Below, in pieces: positions 33,888-46,546 of a stretch of DNA of 64,000 nt. Positions within the stretch are counted from its first letter, which is position 1; each line of letters opens with the position of its first letter. The notes below the pieces were generated by a model. The model was not told where the DNA came from. It ran no database searches and was given only the letters and a program-made list of their open reading frames with translations. Source of the stretch: Vigna angularis (Eukaryota > Streptophyta > Magnoliopsida > Fabales > Fabaceae); the NCBI RefSeq assembly GCF_016808095.1, contig NC_068974.1, positions 16,120,001-16,184,000 on the forward strand. Reading direction: 5' to 3'. The position numbers and the translations under genes were made by a program.

Positions 33888-35189
33888 TGATGGACAAATT
33901 TATGATCACCAAAATATGATGTCACAAACTTTTTTTACAATCGGCAAGTATGACCGAATCGTTTCAAGTAATAAACTTGGTAAGACCAAGTATCGTTCTT
34001 CCAAAGGACTCACGGCCTAGTTTAGTTATGTGATTTGTTGATTAGCTAAGACTTAAGAACGAAATAATTGGATTTTAATATGCAAAACGGAAAATAAACA
34101 TGTATGCATGAATGTGATCAATGGCTAAAGCAAAATACAAACACTTTCAATGGAATATATGGATGAGTATGTTGTTGGGGGTCAATTTCATCTTATCCAC
34201 TCTCATATATTTTAGGAATTCAACATTCAAGTCATCATTGTTAATGCCACTCTCTAAATTACCTTGTCAAGAAGGCCTATCCCCAATTACGAGTTCATAC
34301 AATTCCTAGCATTCCTAATAATTAGTTCTTTTAGCACAGGAGCTTAACGACAACCAATATACTATTGGGAGTAATTCCCCGGATCTAGACTTCCCCGTAC
34401 GTTCCCGTATCGACAAAATCAATAATCATGCATTGAATGAGTTAAACAAAGCAAGCCTTGAGCAAAGAGGAAAAACCCTAACTAATGATGAAAGAAAGCA
34501 TAAGTCTTAGATTAAGATGCAAGCACAAATTCCATATATGAGAGCTTCAAAAGATTACATTGATTCCCCAACAAACATACAAGGTTTAGTTCACCATATT
34601 CATGGTGAACCTAGATGAACAATAATGAAAGAATGAAAGATAAAACCCTAAAAAGGTGAAGAGGTAGCCTGAGCATCCAAGATCCTCCTTCAAAGGGGTG
34701 GAAGAGAGAGTGTTTGCTTCGTCCCAGCCAAAGATACAAACCCTAGGAAACCCTAAAGCTTATATACTATTCGTAAATTACAGAAAAATTAGGCCCAAGC
34801 CCATAAGTGTGCCTCTCAGCGGTAAAGTACCGCTCAGCGGTCAGTGTGCGAGCTCGATTCTACCCCTCAGCGGCCATTTTGCCCCTCAGCGGATCTCCCG
34901 TGAGCTCCTGAGTGCCGCTCAGCGGTAAACTGCCGCTGAGCGGTAGTTGCGGCTTCTCCATTTGCACTTTTTGATGTCTTTTCTGATTCCATCTCTCTCC
35001 TTCTTCACTTCTTTCACCAAATTCACCTTAAAACCTGCACAAAAACACTGAAATCAAGCATAAACCTGTCTAGCTCTCTTATTTCTTAAAATATGAATAA
35101 AAGCATGATTTCAAGCTAGTTTCTAAGTATAAAGGTTGCTTTTAGTGTCAATTTTAAGCATGAAAATAACAGTTTTTCAACTGTTATCA
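33888..35189 (-). repeat. 3' LTR of B2
   Basis: 1302 bp, same length as the 5' LTR and differing at a few sites (for example GTGCCTCTCAGCGG against GTGCCGCTCAGCGG). Palindromic CCGCTCAGCGG boxes are present. Confidence 0.9.
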
Positions 35190-36401
35190 CAACCCCAAAC
35201 TTAGAACTTTGCTTGTCCTCAAGCAAACAAGATGTAACTCAATCTTCTACCAATTCATATGATGGTTCACTCATTCAAAAATCTTCTTTTCAAGATAAGT
35301 CAAGACTTCAATCAAACTTATGACCAAGATTTCAATCAAGATGTGCACATGTTTTAGTGTTCACAAAGTCATTTAAATTCCAACAAATGCTATTTTTCAT
35401 GAATGATCAATCAATTAAGCATGGATGTTCATGTGTTCATGGAATATTTCCTCACTAGGTAAAGTGTTTCACTCACACACAAGTGTATAAGAGGTAATCA
35501 CTCATTCACTCTACTATCACAATGTCACATGAATCAACTTTGCCTTTCATTTTACCACAATAAAAAACATTCACAAGCATGCATCATCACAAGGACTTTT
35601 CAATGGCTTATAATGTGGCTGGGCTAACAAGAAAATTGATTTTTCTGGAGCACAAAATCCTTGAGTTAAGAGAATCCTAACAACACAATTATTCTTATTC
35701 ATTCCCAACTTTCTTTTGCATTGAGCTTTGCTTCTTCTTCTTTTCTTTTCTTTTTCTTTCTCTTTTTCTTTTCTTTTCATATTCTTAATTCTTAGCTCTT
35801 AGCTCAATGCTTTTCCTTTTTCATGTTTTCCTCACAACCCCAAACTTGAACATTTAACAATACCACACAATATCTTCTACTTAACTCAAGGTACAGTTTT
35901 TCAACAAGGGTTTTTAATTTATGTTCAAGGCTAAGGGTTCAAAAGATAGAACACAAAGTGTTCTCTTTTAGTGGGCTAACTTTATGAATTTGGCCAATAA
36001 AAAGGGTTCCAACAAACGGCCTTGATCGCATGATGCAAAACAAGCAATTGATTCACTCATAGAAAACCTGGGCAAAATCATTCATGTTTCCAAAGTAATA
36101 GCCTTCAACAATAACAACTCTGGAGCTCAAAACCTCACATATAAGCTCATTCACATTTGACATACACATCCTGCTTAATTTCACAATCACAATCATAATA
36201 TCCTGCATTTGTTCACAAAGCTTGTGAATCACCTGTATAAGCATTTTAATGTGCATATCATCTCAACATCAATCAATCAATAAGCATCATTCAGCATTAC
36301 TTATCACACAATCATAGTTAATAGCAAACCATCATAACAAACCAGGTTTCCAATAGAGTACATCAAACCCTAATCTAAAAGCATAAAATACGTACAGAAC
36401 A
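35190..36401 (-). other. 3' non-coding region of B2
   Basis: Homologous to the corresponding region of B1. It contains a polypurine tract next to the LTR and a conserved CTTGAGGACAAGC palindrome. No ORF of note. Confidence 0.7.
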
Positions 36402-36450
36402 TTGGGTTGCCTCCCAGGAAGCGCTTGTTTAACGTCACGAGCCTGACCCA
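36402..36450 (-). promoter_or_regulatory. Conserved post-pol motif (B2 copy)
   Basis: Minus-strand TGGGTCAGGCTCGTGACGTT, AAACAAGCGCTTCC, TGGGAGGCAACCCA, immediately after the integrase region. Confidence 0.6.
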
Positions 36451-36540
36451 AACTTTCAAGGATAGCATCATTGTGGAAAATTGTTGCACCTCTCCCCCTA
36501 GATAGGGCTTGAGACGTTGACCATTCACCACCCAACTTCT

Positions 36541-37761
36541 CTATGGATCATCAGCAGCTGGATTAAATATTTCAATTGCTTCATGCGGATGTACTTCTTT
36601 TATCACAAATGGTCCTGACCATTTTGACTTCAGCTTCCCAGGAAATATCTTCAATCTTGAATTGAACAATAGTACCAGTTGTCCTGGATTGAAAACTCTA
36701 TTCACCAACTTCCTGTCATGATAAAATTTGATCTTGTCTTTATAAGCCTTGGATGAATCATATGCATGTAATCGCATTTCCTCAAGCTCCAAAATCTGCC
36801 TTCTGCGTGTGCATTGAGTTTCATAAGGATCAAAATTCAAGAATTTCAAAGCCCATAACGCTCTATGCTCCAATTCTACTGGCAAATGACATGCTTTCCC
36901 ATATACTAATTGAAATGGTGATAATCCCATAGACGTCTTCATTGCCGTCCTATAAGCCCAAAGAGCATCATCCAATTTGAGAGACCAATCCTTTCTTGAT
37001 GAAGTCACTATTTTTTCCAGGATCCTTTTTATCTCCCTATTAGACACCTCAGCTTGTCCATTGGTTTGTGGATGATAAGGTGCAGCTACCTTATGTTTCA
37101 CTCCATAGTGTTTGAGTACTTTCTCTAGCTGATAATTGCAAAAATGAGATCCTCCATCACTAATCAACACTCTTGGAGTGCCAAAACGTGAGAATATCTG
37201 CCTCTTCAAGAATTTAATTATTGTGCTAGCATCATTTTTAGGACAAGCTAATGCTTCCACCCATTTACTCACATAATCCACTACTACAAGAATATATTCA
37301 TTGTTGAAAGATGGAGGGAAGGGTCCAACAAAGTCAATACCCCAGCAATCAAAAACCTCAACCTCTAAAATACCTTGTAAGGGCATCTCATGACGTTTAG
37401 TGATCGTCCCTGCTCTTTGACATTTATCACAATTTCTAGCATGATTATGGGCATCTTTAAATAAAGTTGGCCAATAAAATCCTGATTGAAGAACTTTTGC
37501 TGTTGTTCTTTCTCCATTAAAATGTCCTCCATAAGGTGAATCATGACAATGCCAGAGAATTCCTTCTGCTTCTACATTTGTCACACATCTCCTCAGAAGA
37601 TTATCTGCTCCAATCTTGAACAAATAAGGATCATCCCAAATAAACTGCTTGGCATCATGCAAAAATTTCTTTCTTTGTTGCCAAGTTAAGTCTTCCGGCA
37701 TGACCCTTGCAGCTTTGAAATTAGCTATATCAGCAAACCAGGGCCTCTGCTGAATATACAT
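36541..37761 (-). pseudogene. Integrase of B2 (pol C-terminal part)
   Basis: Open for 406 codons. The zinc-binding H-H-C-C region includes [11 protein letters not shown] and NCDKCQRAG. The catalytic D,D,E residues are present in [20 protein letters not shown] and [14 protein letters not shown]-terminal part follows with [15 protein letters not shown] and [15 protein letters not shown]. It would join the element's DNA to target DNA in the nucleus. The domain itself looks intact, but it is cut off from RT by a 1-bp deletion near 37785 (AGATTCCAG where B1 has AGACTCCCAG). Confidence 0.85.
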
Positions 37762-37764
37762 GAG

Positions 37765-39110
37765 TGTTTCATTTGTAAAAGATTCCAGATTTCGGCTTCC
37801 TTGCTAATGACCTCATTGTTGACTAACCGTGACAAATGATCAGCAATCAAGTTCTCACTTCCTTTCTTATCACGGATTTCTACATCAAATTCTTGCAACA
37901 GTAGTACCCATCTAATCAGACGTGGCTTAGAATCTGGCTTTGTCAACAAATATTTGATAGCTGCATGATCTGTATAGACAGTCACCTTAGACCCAATAAG
38001 ATAAGGTCTAAATTTCTCTAGAGCATACACAATGGCCAGAAATTCTTTCTCTATGGTAGCATAATTCAGTTGAGCATTATTCAGAACTTTGCTAGCATAA
38101 TAAATTGGGTGAAACTTTTGTCCTTTCCGCTGGCCAAGGACAACTCCTATTGCATAATCACTTGCATCACACATTAATTCAAAATTTTGATTCCAATCTG
38201 GCGCTACAATTACTGGAGCTGACACTAACTTCTTCTTCAATGTGTCAAAAGCTTTCAAACAGTCTTCATTCATCACAAAAGGAGCATCCTTCATCAAAAG
38301 ATTACTCAATGGTTTAGCAATTTTTGAGAAATCTTTGATGAATCTTCTATCAAATCCAGCATGACCAAGAAAACTCCTAATCCCCTTTACATTTGTTGGT
38401 GGAGGCAATTTCTCAATGACTTCTACTTTAGCTTTATCTACCTCAATTCCTTTAGCAGAGATTTTATGTCCCAGTACAATTCCTTCAGTTACCATGAAAT
38501 GACATTTCTCCCAATTAAGAACAAGATTTGTCTGAACACATCTTTTGAGGACAGTGTTCAAATTAGCCAAACATCTTTGGAAAGAATTTCCAAAAATTGA
38601 GAAATCATCCATGAATACTTCAATGCATTTTTCTAAGAGATCTGCAAAAATTGCCTGCATACACCTCTGAAATGTAGCTGGAGCATTACATAATCCAAAT
38701 GGCATCTTTCTGTATGCAAAAATACCAAAAGGACAAGTAAAAGTCGTCTTCTCCTGGTCTTTTGGATCCACCACAATTTGATTGTATCCCGAATATCCAT
38801 CTAAAAAACAATAGAAAGCCTGCCCTGATAACCTGTCTAACATCTGATCCATGAAGGGAAGAGGAAAATGATCTTTCCTAGTGGCTTTATTTAGCTTCCT
38901 GTAATCAATGCACATACGCCAGCCAGTAACTGTCCGAGTAGGAATAAGTTCATTCTTATCATTATGAATTACTGTCATCCCACCTTTCTTTGGAACCACC
39001 TGTACTGGACTCACCCATTCACTATCAGAGATTGGATAAATGATACCAGCTTCTAGCAGTTTCAACACTTCTTTTCTGACCACCTCCTTCATAACAGGAT
39101 TCAACCTTCT
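37765..39110 (-). pseudogene. Reverse transcriptase and RNase H of B2
   Basis: An open frame from 39110 to the frameshift near 37785. RT motifs: [56 protein letters not shown] block and the catalytic [12 protein letters not shown] with both Asp residues. RNase [20 protein letters not shown] and [11 protein letters not shown]. The downstream tail is out of frame with integrase. Upstream it is separated from protease only by the in-frame TAG at 39111-39113, where B1 has a Gln codon. Confidence 0.85.
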
Positions 39111-40190
39111 CTATGGTTGAGCACTTGGTTTATAATCTTCTTCCATAAAAATCTTGTGCATGCAATAAGTTGGGATAATACCTTTAAGATCTGATATTGA
39201 CCACCCAATTGCTTTTTTATTGGCTTTCAGAATTTCCATCAACTGCTCTTCTTCTTGTAGAGATAAAGAGTTATTGATTATGACTGGCTTTGTTCCATCT
39301 TCTTCTAGAAAAATATATTTCAGATGTGATGGTAATCTTTTTAACTCTGGCGTCTTTGCTTTGACTTCTTCTTCCTTATCAATTATTTTGAATATTGGAT
39401 CTTCCTCTGGATTCGTTTTCAATGTTTCCAAGTCCATTAGACATTCCTCAATCAGTTTCTCTTCTTCTTCATCTAAATCTTCACATGCATCATTGAGAGT
39501 TTTCTCTAGTGGAGAAATATTTCGCACCATCCTTTCTTGCACCATACAAACTTCATCAAGTTTATCAAATTGAAAACATGCTTTGTCATCATTTGGATAT
39601 GTCATGGCCTTGGATACGTCAAAAGTGACCTCTTCATCATCAACTCTCAATTTAAGCTTACCATTCTCTACATCAATTAAAACTCTAGCAGTCTTCATAA
39701 AAGGTCTCCCAAGAATAAGAGGAACATCATTATTCCCTTCCATCTCCATCACAATAAAATCCACTGGGAATACAAATTTATCAACCTTCACTAGAACATC
39801 TTCAACCACTCCATATGGATATTTAAGAGACCTGTCCGCCAGTTGAAGAGCCATTCTGGTTGGTTTGATTTCCAAACCATGAATTGTTCTACACATAGAT
39901 AGCGGCATTAAATTAATGCTAGCTCCCAAATCAATCAATGCTCTTCCAACTTTCAAATCTCCTATGGTGCATGGAATAGTAAAGCTTCCTAGATCTTTAA
40001 GTTTAGGAGGTAATTTCTGTATGATTGCACTGCAGTTACCCTGTACATTGATAGTTTCCTTTTCAATGTACTTGTTTTTCTTTGTAAGGAGTTCCTTCAA
40101 AAACTTTGCATATGCTGGCATCTGTTGCAATGCTTCAGAGAATGGTATAGTGATCTCCAACTTCTTAAACAACTCCATGAATCTTTCCAA
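39111..40190 (-). pseudogene. Protease region of B2
   Basis: In frame with RT but ending at TAG 39111-39113. The retropepsin motif is [35 protein letters not shown] and an acidic linker follow. The N-terminal part (ERFMELFKKLEITIPFSEAL, YAKFLKELL) is the usual gag-protease linker. Active-site Asp retained. Confidence 0.85.
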
Positions 40191-40368
40191 CTGCTTTTCT
40201 TTCTCCTTCCTTGAATAACTCTTCGGATATGGAAGTGGCTTTTCACCCTCTTTTTCTTTTTGTCTCTCATCTCTCTCTTCTCTCTCTTTTTTTTCTCTCC
40301 TCTTATCTTCTTTTTTCTTTTTCTCTCTCTCAACTCTTTCTTTCCACTCACATATTTCTTTTTCGCTT

Positions 40369-41610
40369 TCACTCTCCTTTTCTTTCTCCTCTCTTTCTTT
40401 TTTTTTTCTCCTCTAACACTCTACCACTTCTGGCCATAACAGTTTTACACTCTTTTTTGAGATTATCATGTTTCATCTTGTCAACTATTTGCTCAACATA
40501 GATCTCCATATTTTTAAATGCAGCATCCACATTCTGACAATAAGATGCATTCGTCTTCAAAAATCTTTGGAAAGTCTCTTCAAGTTTTATTGTCTTCTCA
40601 GATGGAGTAGATTGCATTTGCCATTTTTGCTGTTGTCCTTGAACCATTGAGACCTGTTGTATTTCTTGTGGTATTTGAGAAAGCTTCATAATTACTTCTT
40701 CCAGCTGTTGAGAGATAATTTTATTTTGAATAAGCAAAGCATCATTTGATTGTAACAACTCCTTCTGATTCAGATATCCTCTTTCAATATTGAGTTCGTT
40801 GTCACTAGTAGCCATATTTTCAATAATTTCTATTGCTTCCTCTGGAGTTTTCCATTTAATATTTCCTCCTGCTGAGGCATTAATCACCATCTTGGTTTGT
40901 GAACCAAGACCTCCAAGGAAGGTTAGCACTACTTCCTCTTCTTTGAATCCATGCATGGGTGTTTTTCGTAGCAAGCTTTTGTATCTATCCCATGCATGTC
41001 CCAGTGATTCTTCCATGCCCTGCTTAAATGAAGAAATCTCTTGCTTGCCTTTAGTCACCTTTGATTGTGGAAAGTACTTGTTTAAAAATTTGGTTACCAC
41101 TGCTTCCCACTCTGTGAAACTTTCCTCTGGGAAAGAATTTAACCAAAGCTTAGCATTGCCTCCCAATGAGAAAGGAAACAAGCTAAGTTTGATCGCTTCA
41201 TATGGCACCCCATTTATTTTGACTGTGTTGCAAATCTCATTAAATGTAGTGAGGTGCTCATACGGGCTTTCATGAGATAACCCGTTGAATTGATTGCTCT
41301 TCACCAGTTGGATTAATGTTGGTTTGACCTCCATGTTTGCTGCGTTGACTCTAGGTCTAGCTATACTGTTAAAGTGCTGAGGTCCAGCAATATTGGTGTA
41401 ATCAGCAAGAGTTCTTCTATTATTATTGTTCTCTATATTTTCTGTGCTAGGGTCAGAACCTTGTGGTGATGCTTGCAACAGAGTTTCCAGAGAAGGAAAG
41501 AGTTCTCTAGATGTTCGGATTCTTCTCCTCCGTCTACTCTCGTCTAGACCTTCAAGAAGAGGTTCTGTTGTTTTCTTGCTCCTTGTTCTAATTGCTTCCT
41601 GCATGCACAA
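40369..41610 (-). pseudogene. Gag of B2
   Basis: 413 codons from MCMQEAIRTRSKK. Gag core: LIQLVKSNQFNGLS, YEHLTTFNEICNTV, FPFSLGGNAKLWLNSFP, AWDRYKSLLRKTPMHGF. The frame is lost in an A-run (plus-strand T-run near 40400) within the Lys/Glu-rich tail, so gag and protease are out of register. The core itself has no stop. Confidence 0.85.
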
Positions 41611-41850
41611 GAAAACAAAACCCTAAAAAAATTGGTTAGCACAAAAAGATATAGGAGAAGATATAATATTCAGAGAATAAAATAAAATAAAATAAAATAA
41701 AAATAAAATAAAATAAAATAAAATAAAATAAAAACCGAAAAAATAAAAACAGAAAATAAAAACAGAAATTCAAAATTAAAGTCAAAGATAATCAATAATC
41801 ACACAAATTAACCAGTTAAACCAGAGTCCCCGGCAACGGCGCCAAAAACT
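41611..41850 (-). other. B2 leader and canonical primer-binding site
   Basis: AAAATAAAATA-repeat leader (about 41680-41740). The primer site at 41828-41844 reads TGGCGCCGTTGCCGGGG on the minus strand, the unmutated Athila-type site. Confidence 0.75.
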
Positions 41851-43152
41851 TGATGGACAAATTTATGATCACCAAAATATGATGTCACAAACTTGTTTTA
41901 CAATCGGCAAGTATGACCGAATCGTTTCAAGTAATAAACTTGGTAAGACCAAGTATCGTTCTCCCAAAGGACTCACGGCCTAGTTTAGTTATGTGATTTG
42001 GTGATTAGCTAAGACTTAAGAACGAAATAATTGGATTTTAATATGCAAAACGGAAAATAAACATGTATGCATGAATGTGATCAATGGCTAAAGCAAAATA
42101 CAAACACTTTCAATGGAATATATGGATGAGTATGTTGTTGGGGGTCAATTTCATCTTATCCACTCTCATATATTTTAGGAATTCAACATTCAAGTCATCA
42201 TTGTTAATGCCACTCTCTAAATTACCTTGTCAAGAAGGCCTATCCCCAATTACGAGTTCATACAATTCCTAGCATTCCTAATAATTAGTTCTTTTAGCAC
42301 AGGAGCTTAACGACAACCAATATACTATTGGGAGTAATTCCCCGGATCTAGACTTCCCCGTACGTTCCCGTATCGACAAAATCAATAATCATGCATTGAA
42401 TGAGTTAAACAAAGCAAGCCTTGAGCAAAGAGGAAAAACCCTAACTAATGATGAAAGAAAGCATAAGTCTTAGATTAAGATGCAAGCACAAATTCCATAT
42501 ATGAGAGCTTCAAAAGATTACATTGATTCCCCAACAAACATACAAGGTTTAGTTCACCATATTCATGGTGAACCTAGATGAACAATAATGAAAGAATGAA
42601 AGATAAAACCCTAAAAAGGTGAAGAGGTAGCCTGAGCATCCAAGATCCTCCTTCAAAGGGGTGGAAGAGAGAGTGTTTGCTTCGTCCCAGCCAAAGATAC
42701 AAACCCTAGGAAACCCTAAAGCTTATATATTATTCGTAAATTACAGAAAAATTAGGCCCAAGCCCATAAGTGTGCCGCTCAGCGGTAAAGTACCGCTCAG
42801 CGGTCAGTGCGCGAGCTCGATTCTTCCCCTCAGCGGCCATTTTGCCCCTTAGCGGATCTCCCGTGAGCTCTTGAGTGCCGCTCAGCGGTAAACTGCCACT
42901 GAGCGGTAGTTGCGGCTTCTCCATTTGCACTTTTTGATGTCTTTTCTGATTCCATCTCTCTCCTTCTTCACTTCTTTCACCAAATTCACCTTAAAACCTG
43001 CACAAAAACACTGAAATCAAGCATATACGTGTCCAGCTCTCTTATTTCTAAAAAGATGAATAAAAGCATGATTTCAAGCTAGTTTCTAAGTATAAAGGTT
43101 GCTTTTAGTTTCAATTTTAAGCATGAAAATAACAGTTTTTCAACTGTTATCA
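41851..43152 (-). repeat. 5' LTR of B2
   Basis: 1302 bp, minus strand TGATAACAGTTGAAAAACTG to TTTGTCCATCA. TATA-like motif at 42722-42729; CCGCTCAGCGG boxes at about 42775-42905. Confidence 0.9.
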
Positions 43153-43854
43153 GTGCCTAGAGGGCACTTTAAGAGGAGTAGATCTGATGTACCTATCCAC
43201 ATCAAGAGGGCATCTTTGATACCACTAGCCAAATATTGGATGACCTTCTCCTAGGCCAACATCCACCCCTGCTCCCATATGTTTGATATCACCACTCATA
43301 GTGCTATCCTTTTATATTGTATTTTGAGTGGAAGGGAGGTCAACTTAAGGGCAGTTATTGCTGAGGAAATGAAGAGTTGTGCACGTGCTGTGAGCAGCAG
43401 GACCCCTCTAGGACACCCCTCTCTGATCACACATCTGTGTGAGATTATGGGTGTTGATGTGTCAGTACCACCATTAGAGCAGCCAAGGAAGGAGCTAGAT
43501 GAGGCCTATTTCACTTACTACTGCTCTATAGAGGAGCAGGCCACAATTCGGCCATCACAGCAGGCTCCTAGAGGGCACAAGAGGGCACCACCACTAGCAC
43601 AGGGGCCTGCCCATGAAGCCGCCTCGTTTCAGATGCGGGACATGTATATGTCCCTAATGGAGGCCCGGATGATGGCTCTCTACAGAGGACAGCAGGAGTT
43701 GCTGAGGACGCTCACGTCCGCCTTTCCTGATAGGAAGTTTATTTCACAGGAGGAGTTTGCAGCCAGGGTAGCATATCCAGAGGATTCGGCACATGCAGAC
43801 ATTAGAGCAATAGGTGGAGATACAACTGATGAGGAGGAGGACTCTAATGATTAG
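43153..43854 (+). pseudogene. Env-position ORF of A, 3' part
   Basis: It continues from 33887 after removal of B2: RGHFKRSRSDVPIHIKRASL, a TAG at about 43252, then SHMFDITTHSAILLYCILSG, REVNLRAVIAEEM and LITHLCEIMGVDV. It ends in an acidic tail (GGDTTDEEEDSND) and stop. The 191 codons from 43279 are uninterrupted. A Gln/Pro/Arg-rich linker lies at 43530-43620. Confidence 0.75.
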
Positions 43855-45268
43855 AGAGTGATTGTATTTGGCGTCTACTGATGGATGCTTCTTTGTTTAG
43901 ACAGGATTTCTCTTTACTTTTCCTTGCTTTTATTTTATTTTGTTTTTTTATTGTTGAACTCTTTTAATATTCTCGTTTTTATTGTTTTTTCTATATTGAT
44001 GTACTCTACTTTATCTTATTACAGTGGTTTAGTTCTTCTGATGTTATGTTTTGATGAGAGTTACTTTTTTATGCTTATTGTTTGAATTGAGGTTGAGATG
44101 ATGCAAGATGTGAAAACACACAGGTGGTTGCATCTAACATGTGAAACAAGTGCTTGAGGTAAAACTTGATTGAGATACTGAGCAGGATGTTTTTCTGAAT
44201 TCTGAAACTTGAGAGTTTACTTGTGTGAGTTTTGGGCTTCAGAGTTGTTGTGAATAATTGCTATTACTTTGGAAGCATAAATAATTTTGCCCAAATTTTC
44301 TATGATTGAACTACTTGTTTGCAGGTTTCATATGATCAACGTCATCTTTTGTTTTCCCTTATTCTTTTAGCCTTCATAAATTTTTCCATTGAAAAGAAAA
44401 CCAATTGCTCTACCTTTTGAACCTTAAGCCTTAAGCATGTTTTGAAAACCCTGTTTTAAATTCTTTACTTTGAGTTGAGTTGAGAATATTTGTGAGGTAT
44501 TGAAAAAGGTTCGAGTTTGGGGTTGCTGGTAAGCAACCCCACTTTTCTAAGCAGTGAGAAATTGAAAAGCAATAGAAAAAGAAAAAGGAAAAAAAATGAA
44601 AAGGAAAGAAAATGAAAGGAAAAAGGAAAAAGAAAAAGAAAAGAAAATAGAGCTAACTGCAAGGGAAAAAGGTTGGGAAAGATATTCTTGAAAAGAGAAC
44701 CTGTGAGTAATTGATAAATTCATAAATGTCTCTCTTAACTCAAGGAATTTTGTTGACCAGAAAAACAAATTTCCTTCTTAGCCCAGCCAAGCTACAAGCC
44801 ATGAAAAGCCCTTGTGATGACAACTTGCTTGTGAGTCTGTTTGATTGTGGTTAAATGAAAAGCAAAATTAATTTATGTGACAGTGTGATAGTAGAGTGAA
44901 AAAGGCACCAACACTATACACCGGTAAGGGAGTGAGATACTTTTGAATGCTTGAATGATACACTTTTGAGTACTTGAGCGAAACACTTCCCTTGGTGAGG
45001 AATAGTTCTTTGAATTTCTGATTACATCTTTGCTTGGTTGATTGAATGCTTTTAAGGATAGCATCTGTTGAACTGTTTGAGTATCACTTTAAGTTATTTG
45101 AGAGAAAGCATCTGTGCATCTTGACTGAAATTCCTATGATAAGCTGATTTAAGTGATTACTTGTCTTAGAAAAAGATTTTGAAAAACTGCTGAACCACTA
45201 TGATATTTGTTGAGAGCTAAGTTATTTTTTGTTTTGCTTGAGGACAAGCAAAGTTCTAAGCTTGGGGT
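43855..45268 (+). other. 3' non-coding region and polypurine tract of A
   Basis: A long T-rich then A-rich (44560-44650) non-coding stretch, homologous in reverse orientation to the 3' regions of B1-B3. It ends GCTTGAGGACAAGCAAAG then AGCTTGGGGTTG before the LTR at 45269; the G-run is the likely polypurine tract (about 45258-45268). Confidence 0.65.
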
Positions 45269-46546
45269 TGTAATAACGGTTTAAAATACTGTTATCTGTG
45301 ATGTAATTTTGATACTAAATACACTCTTTTTGACTTAGAAACTTGTTTGGACTCATGTTTTTTCATTAAGTTGTGTGAATAAGAGAGTTGAGGTTGAATT
45401 TGATGATTTTATGACTAATTCCCTTTGTTTTGATAGAAAATGAGTTAATAAGGAAGCAGAGATGAAGTGCTAAGGATATAGAGCTCAGAAAGGCCTAGAA
45501 AAGCACCAGAAGAGGGAACCGCACGAAGCTTGGGCGACCTGCAGGAGGCTTGGGCGTGGAAAAATTGACGCCCGCCGCCCGGGCGGGCTAGGCCGCCCAG
45601 GCGTCGGACCCCTGAAGCCCGGGAAAAATTGAAGGCTCAAGCCATACGGAAATCGACGTCCACCGCCCGAGCGGCCAAATTGGGCGCCCGAGCGGCGTGC
45701 GTTGCTAATCCGGCCCAATTTTTGCTCTGTTTCGACTCTTTTGGACTGGGCCCTATTTCTACTCCTTTCCAACTTTATTTAAAGGACCCAGGCGCTCTAG
45801 GTTTTGTATCTCTGGATGGAGCAACACAATAGCACATTCTTTTACTCTCTGAAGGCGGATCTGAAGGCCGACGCTTCCTCTTCTACTCTTAGGGTTTTAC
45901 TATCTCATGCTTTTCCATTGTACATCTAGTTTCTCCATGTCTATGCGAAACTAAACTCTATTTGTTGTTGGGGAATGATGTAACCTTGTGAACTCTCATG
46001 TATTTGAATTGATTCTTAATCATATATGCTTTATTCATTAATTGTTAGGGAATTCATTTGTTTTAATGCGTGCTCTATTTAACTCATTTAGTTGCATGAT
46101 TTATGAATTGCATGAGTGCCGGAAGGTTCCTTACAATTCAGGTTCTTGTTGAATTCTCCCAAGGTTAATATTTCTCAGGAATGAGGGTATGAGTACTTGG
46201 TCGTCTTAAGCTCTTTATCTTCAGACTTAATTTTCTAGGAACGCTAGGAATTGCACAAACTAGGAATTAAGGCAGGCTTATTACGCCAAGGGATTGGGTT
46301 TTAAGTACTTTAGTGAGTGACGTTGACATTAATGCATAAAGAGGAATTCTTATATACATGAGAGGGAACCTGGTGAAATCTAACCCCAACAACATATTCA
46401 TCTCATATTAAACAACATTTGTTCATCTCTGTGTTACTCTGCTATTGATCAATTTGCATTCATATTTTATTTTGTGTTTTTGCATCACAAACCAATGATC
46501 ACGTCTATTTTAAGTCTTAATTAATTAATTTATCACACGACTGTTT

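Larger units (their letters stand above)
33888..43152 (-). mobile_element. Athila-like Ty3 element B2 (minus strand)
   Basis: The two LTRs, both 1302 bp (5' 41851-43152, 3' 33888-35189), enclose a canonical primer site, gag and full-length pol, flanked by a perfect duplication GTGCC (33883-33887, 43153-43157). It is closely related to B1 but much less decayed. Lesions seen are one frameshift in the gag tail, one in-frame stop and one frameshift in pol. Inserted in the env-position ORF of A. Confidence 0.95.

Noticed and set aside
33432..43854. Calling the A element a plant retrovirus with an envelope gene
   Set aside because: No signal peptide, transmembrane segment or cleavage site is visible. 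The sequence fits the plant transposon protein family instead.
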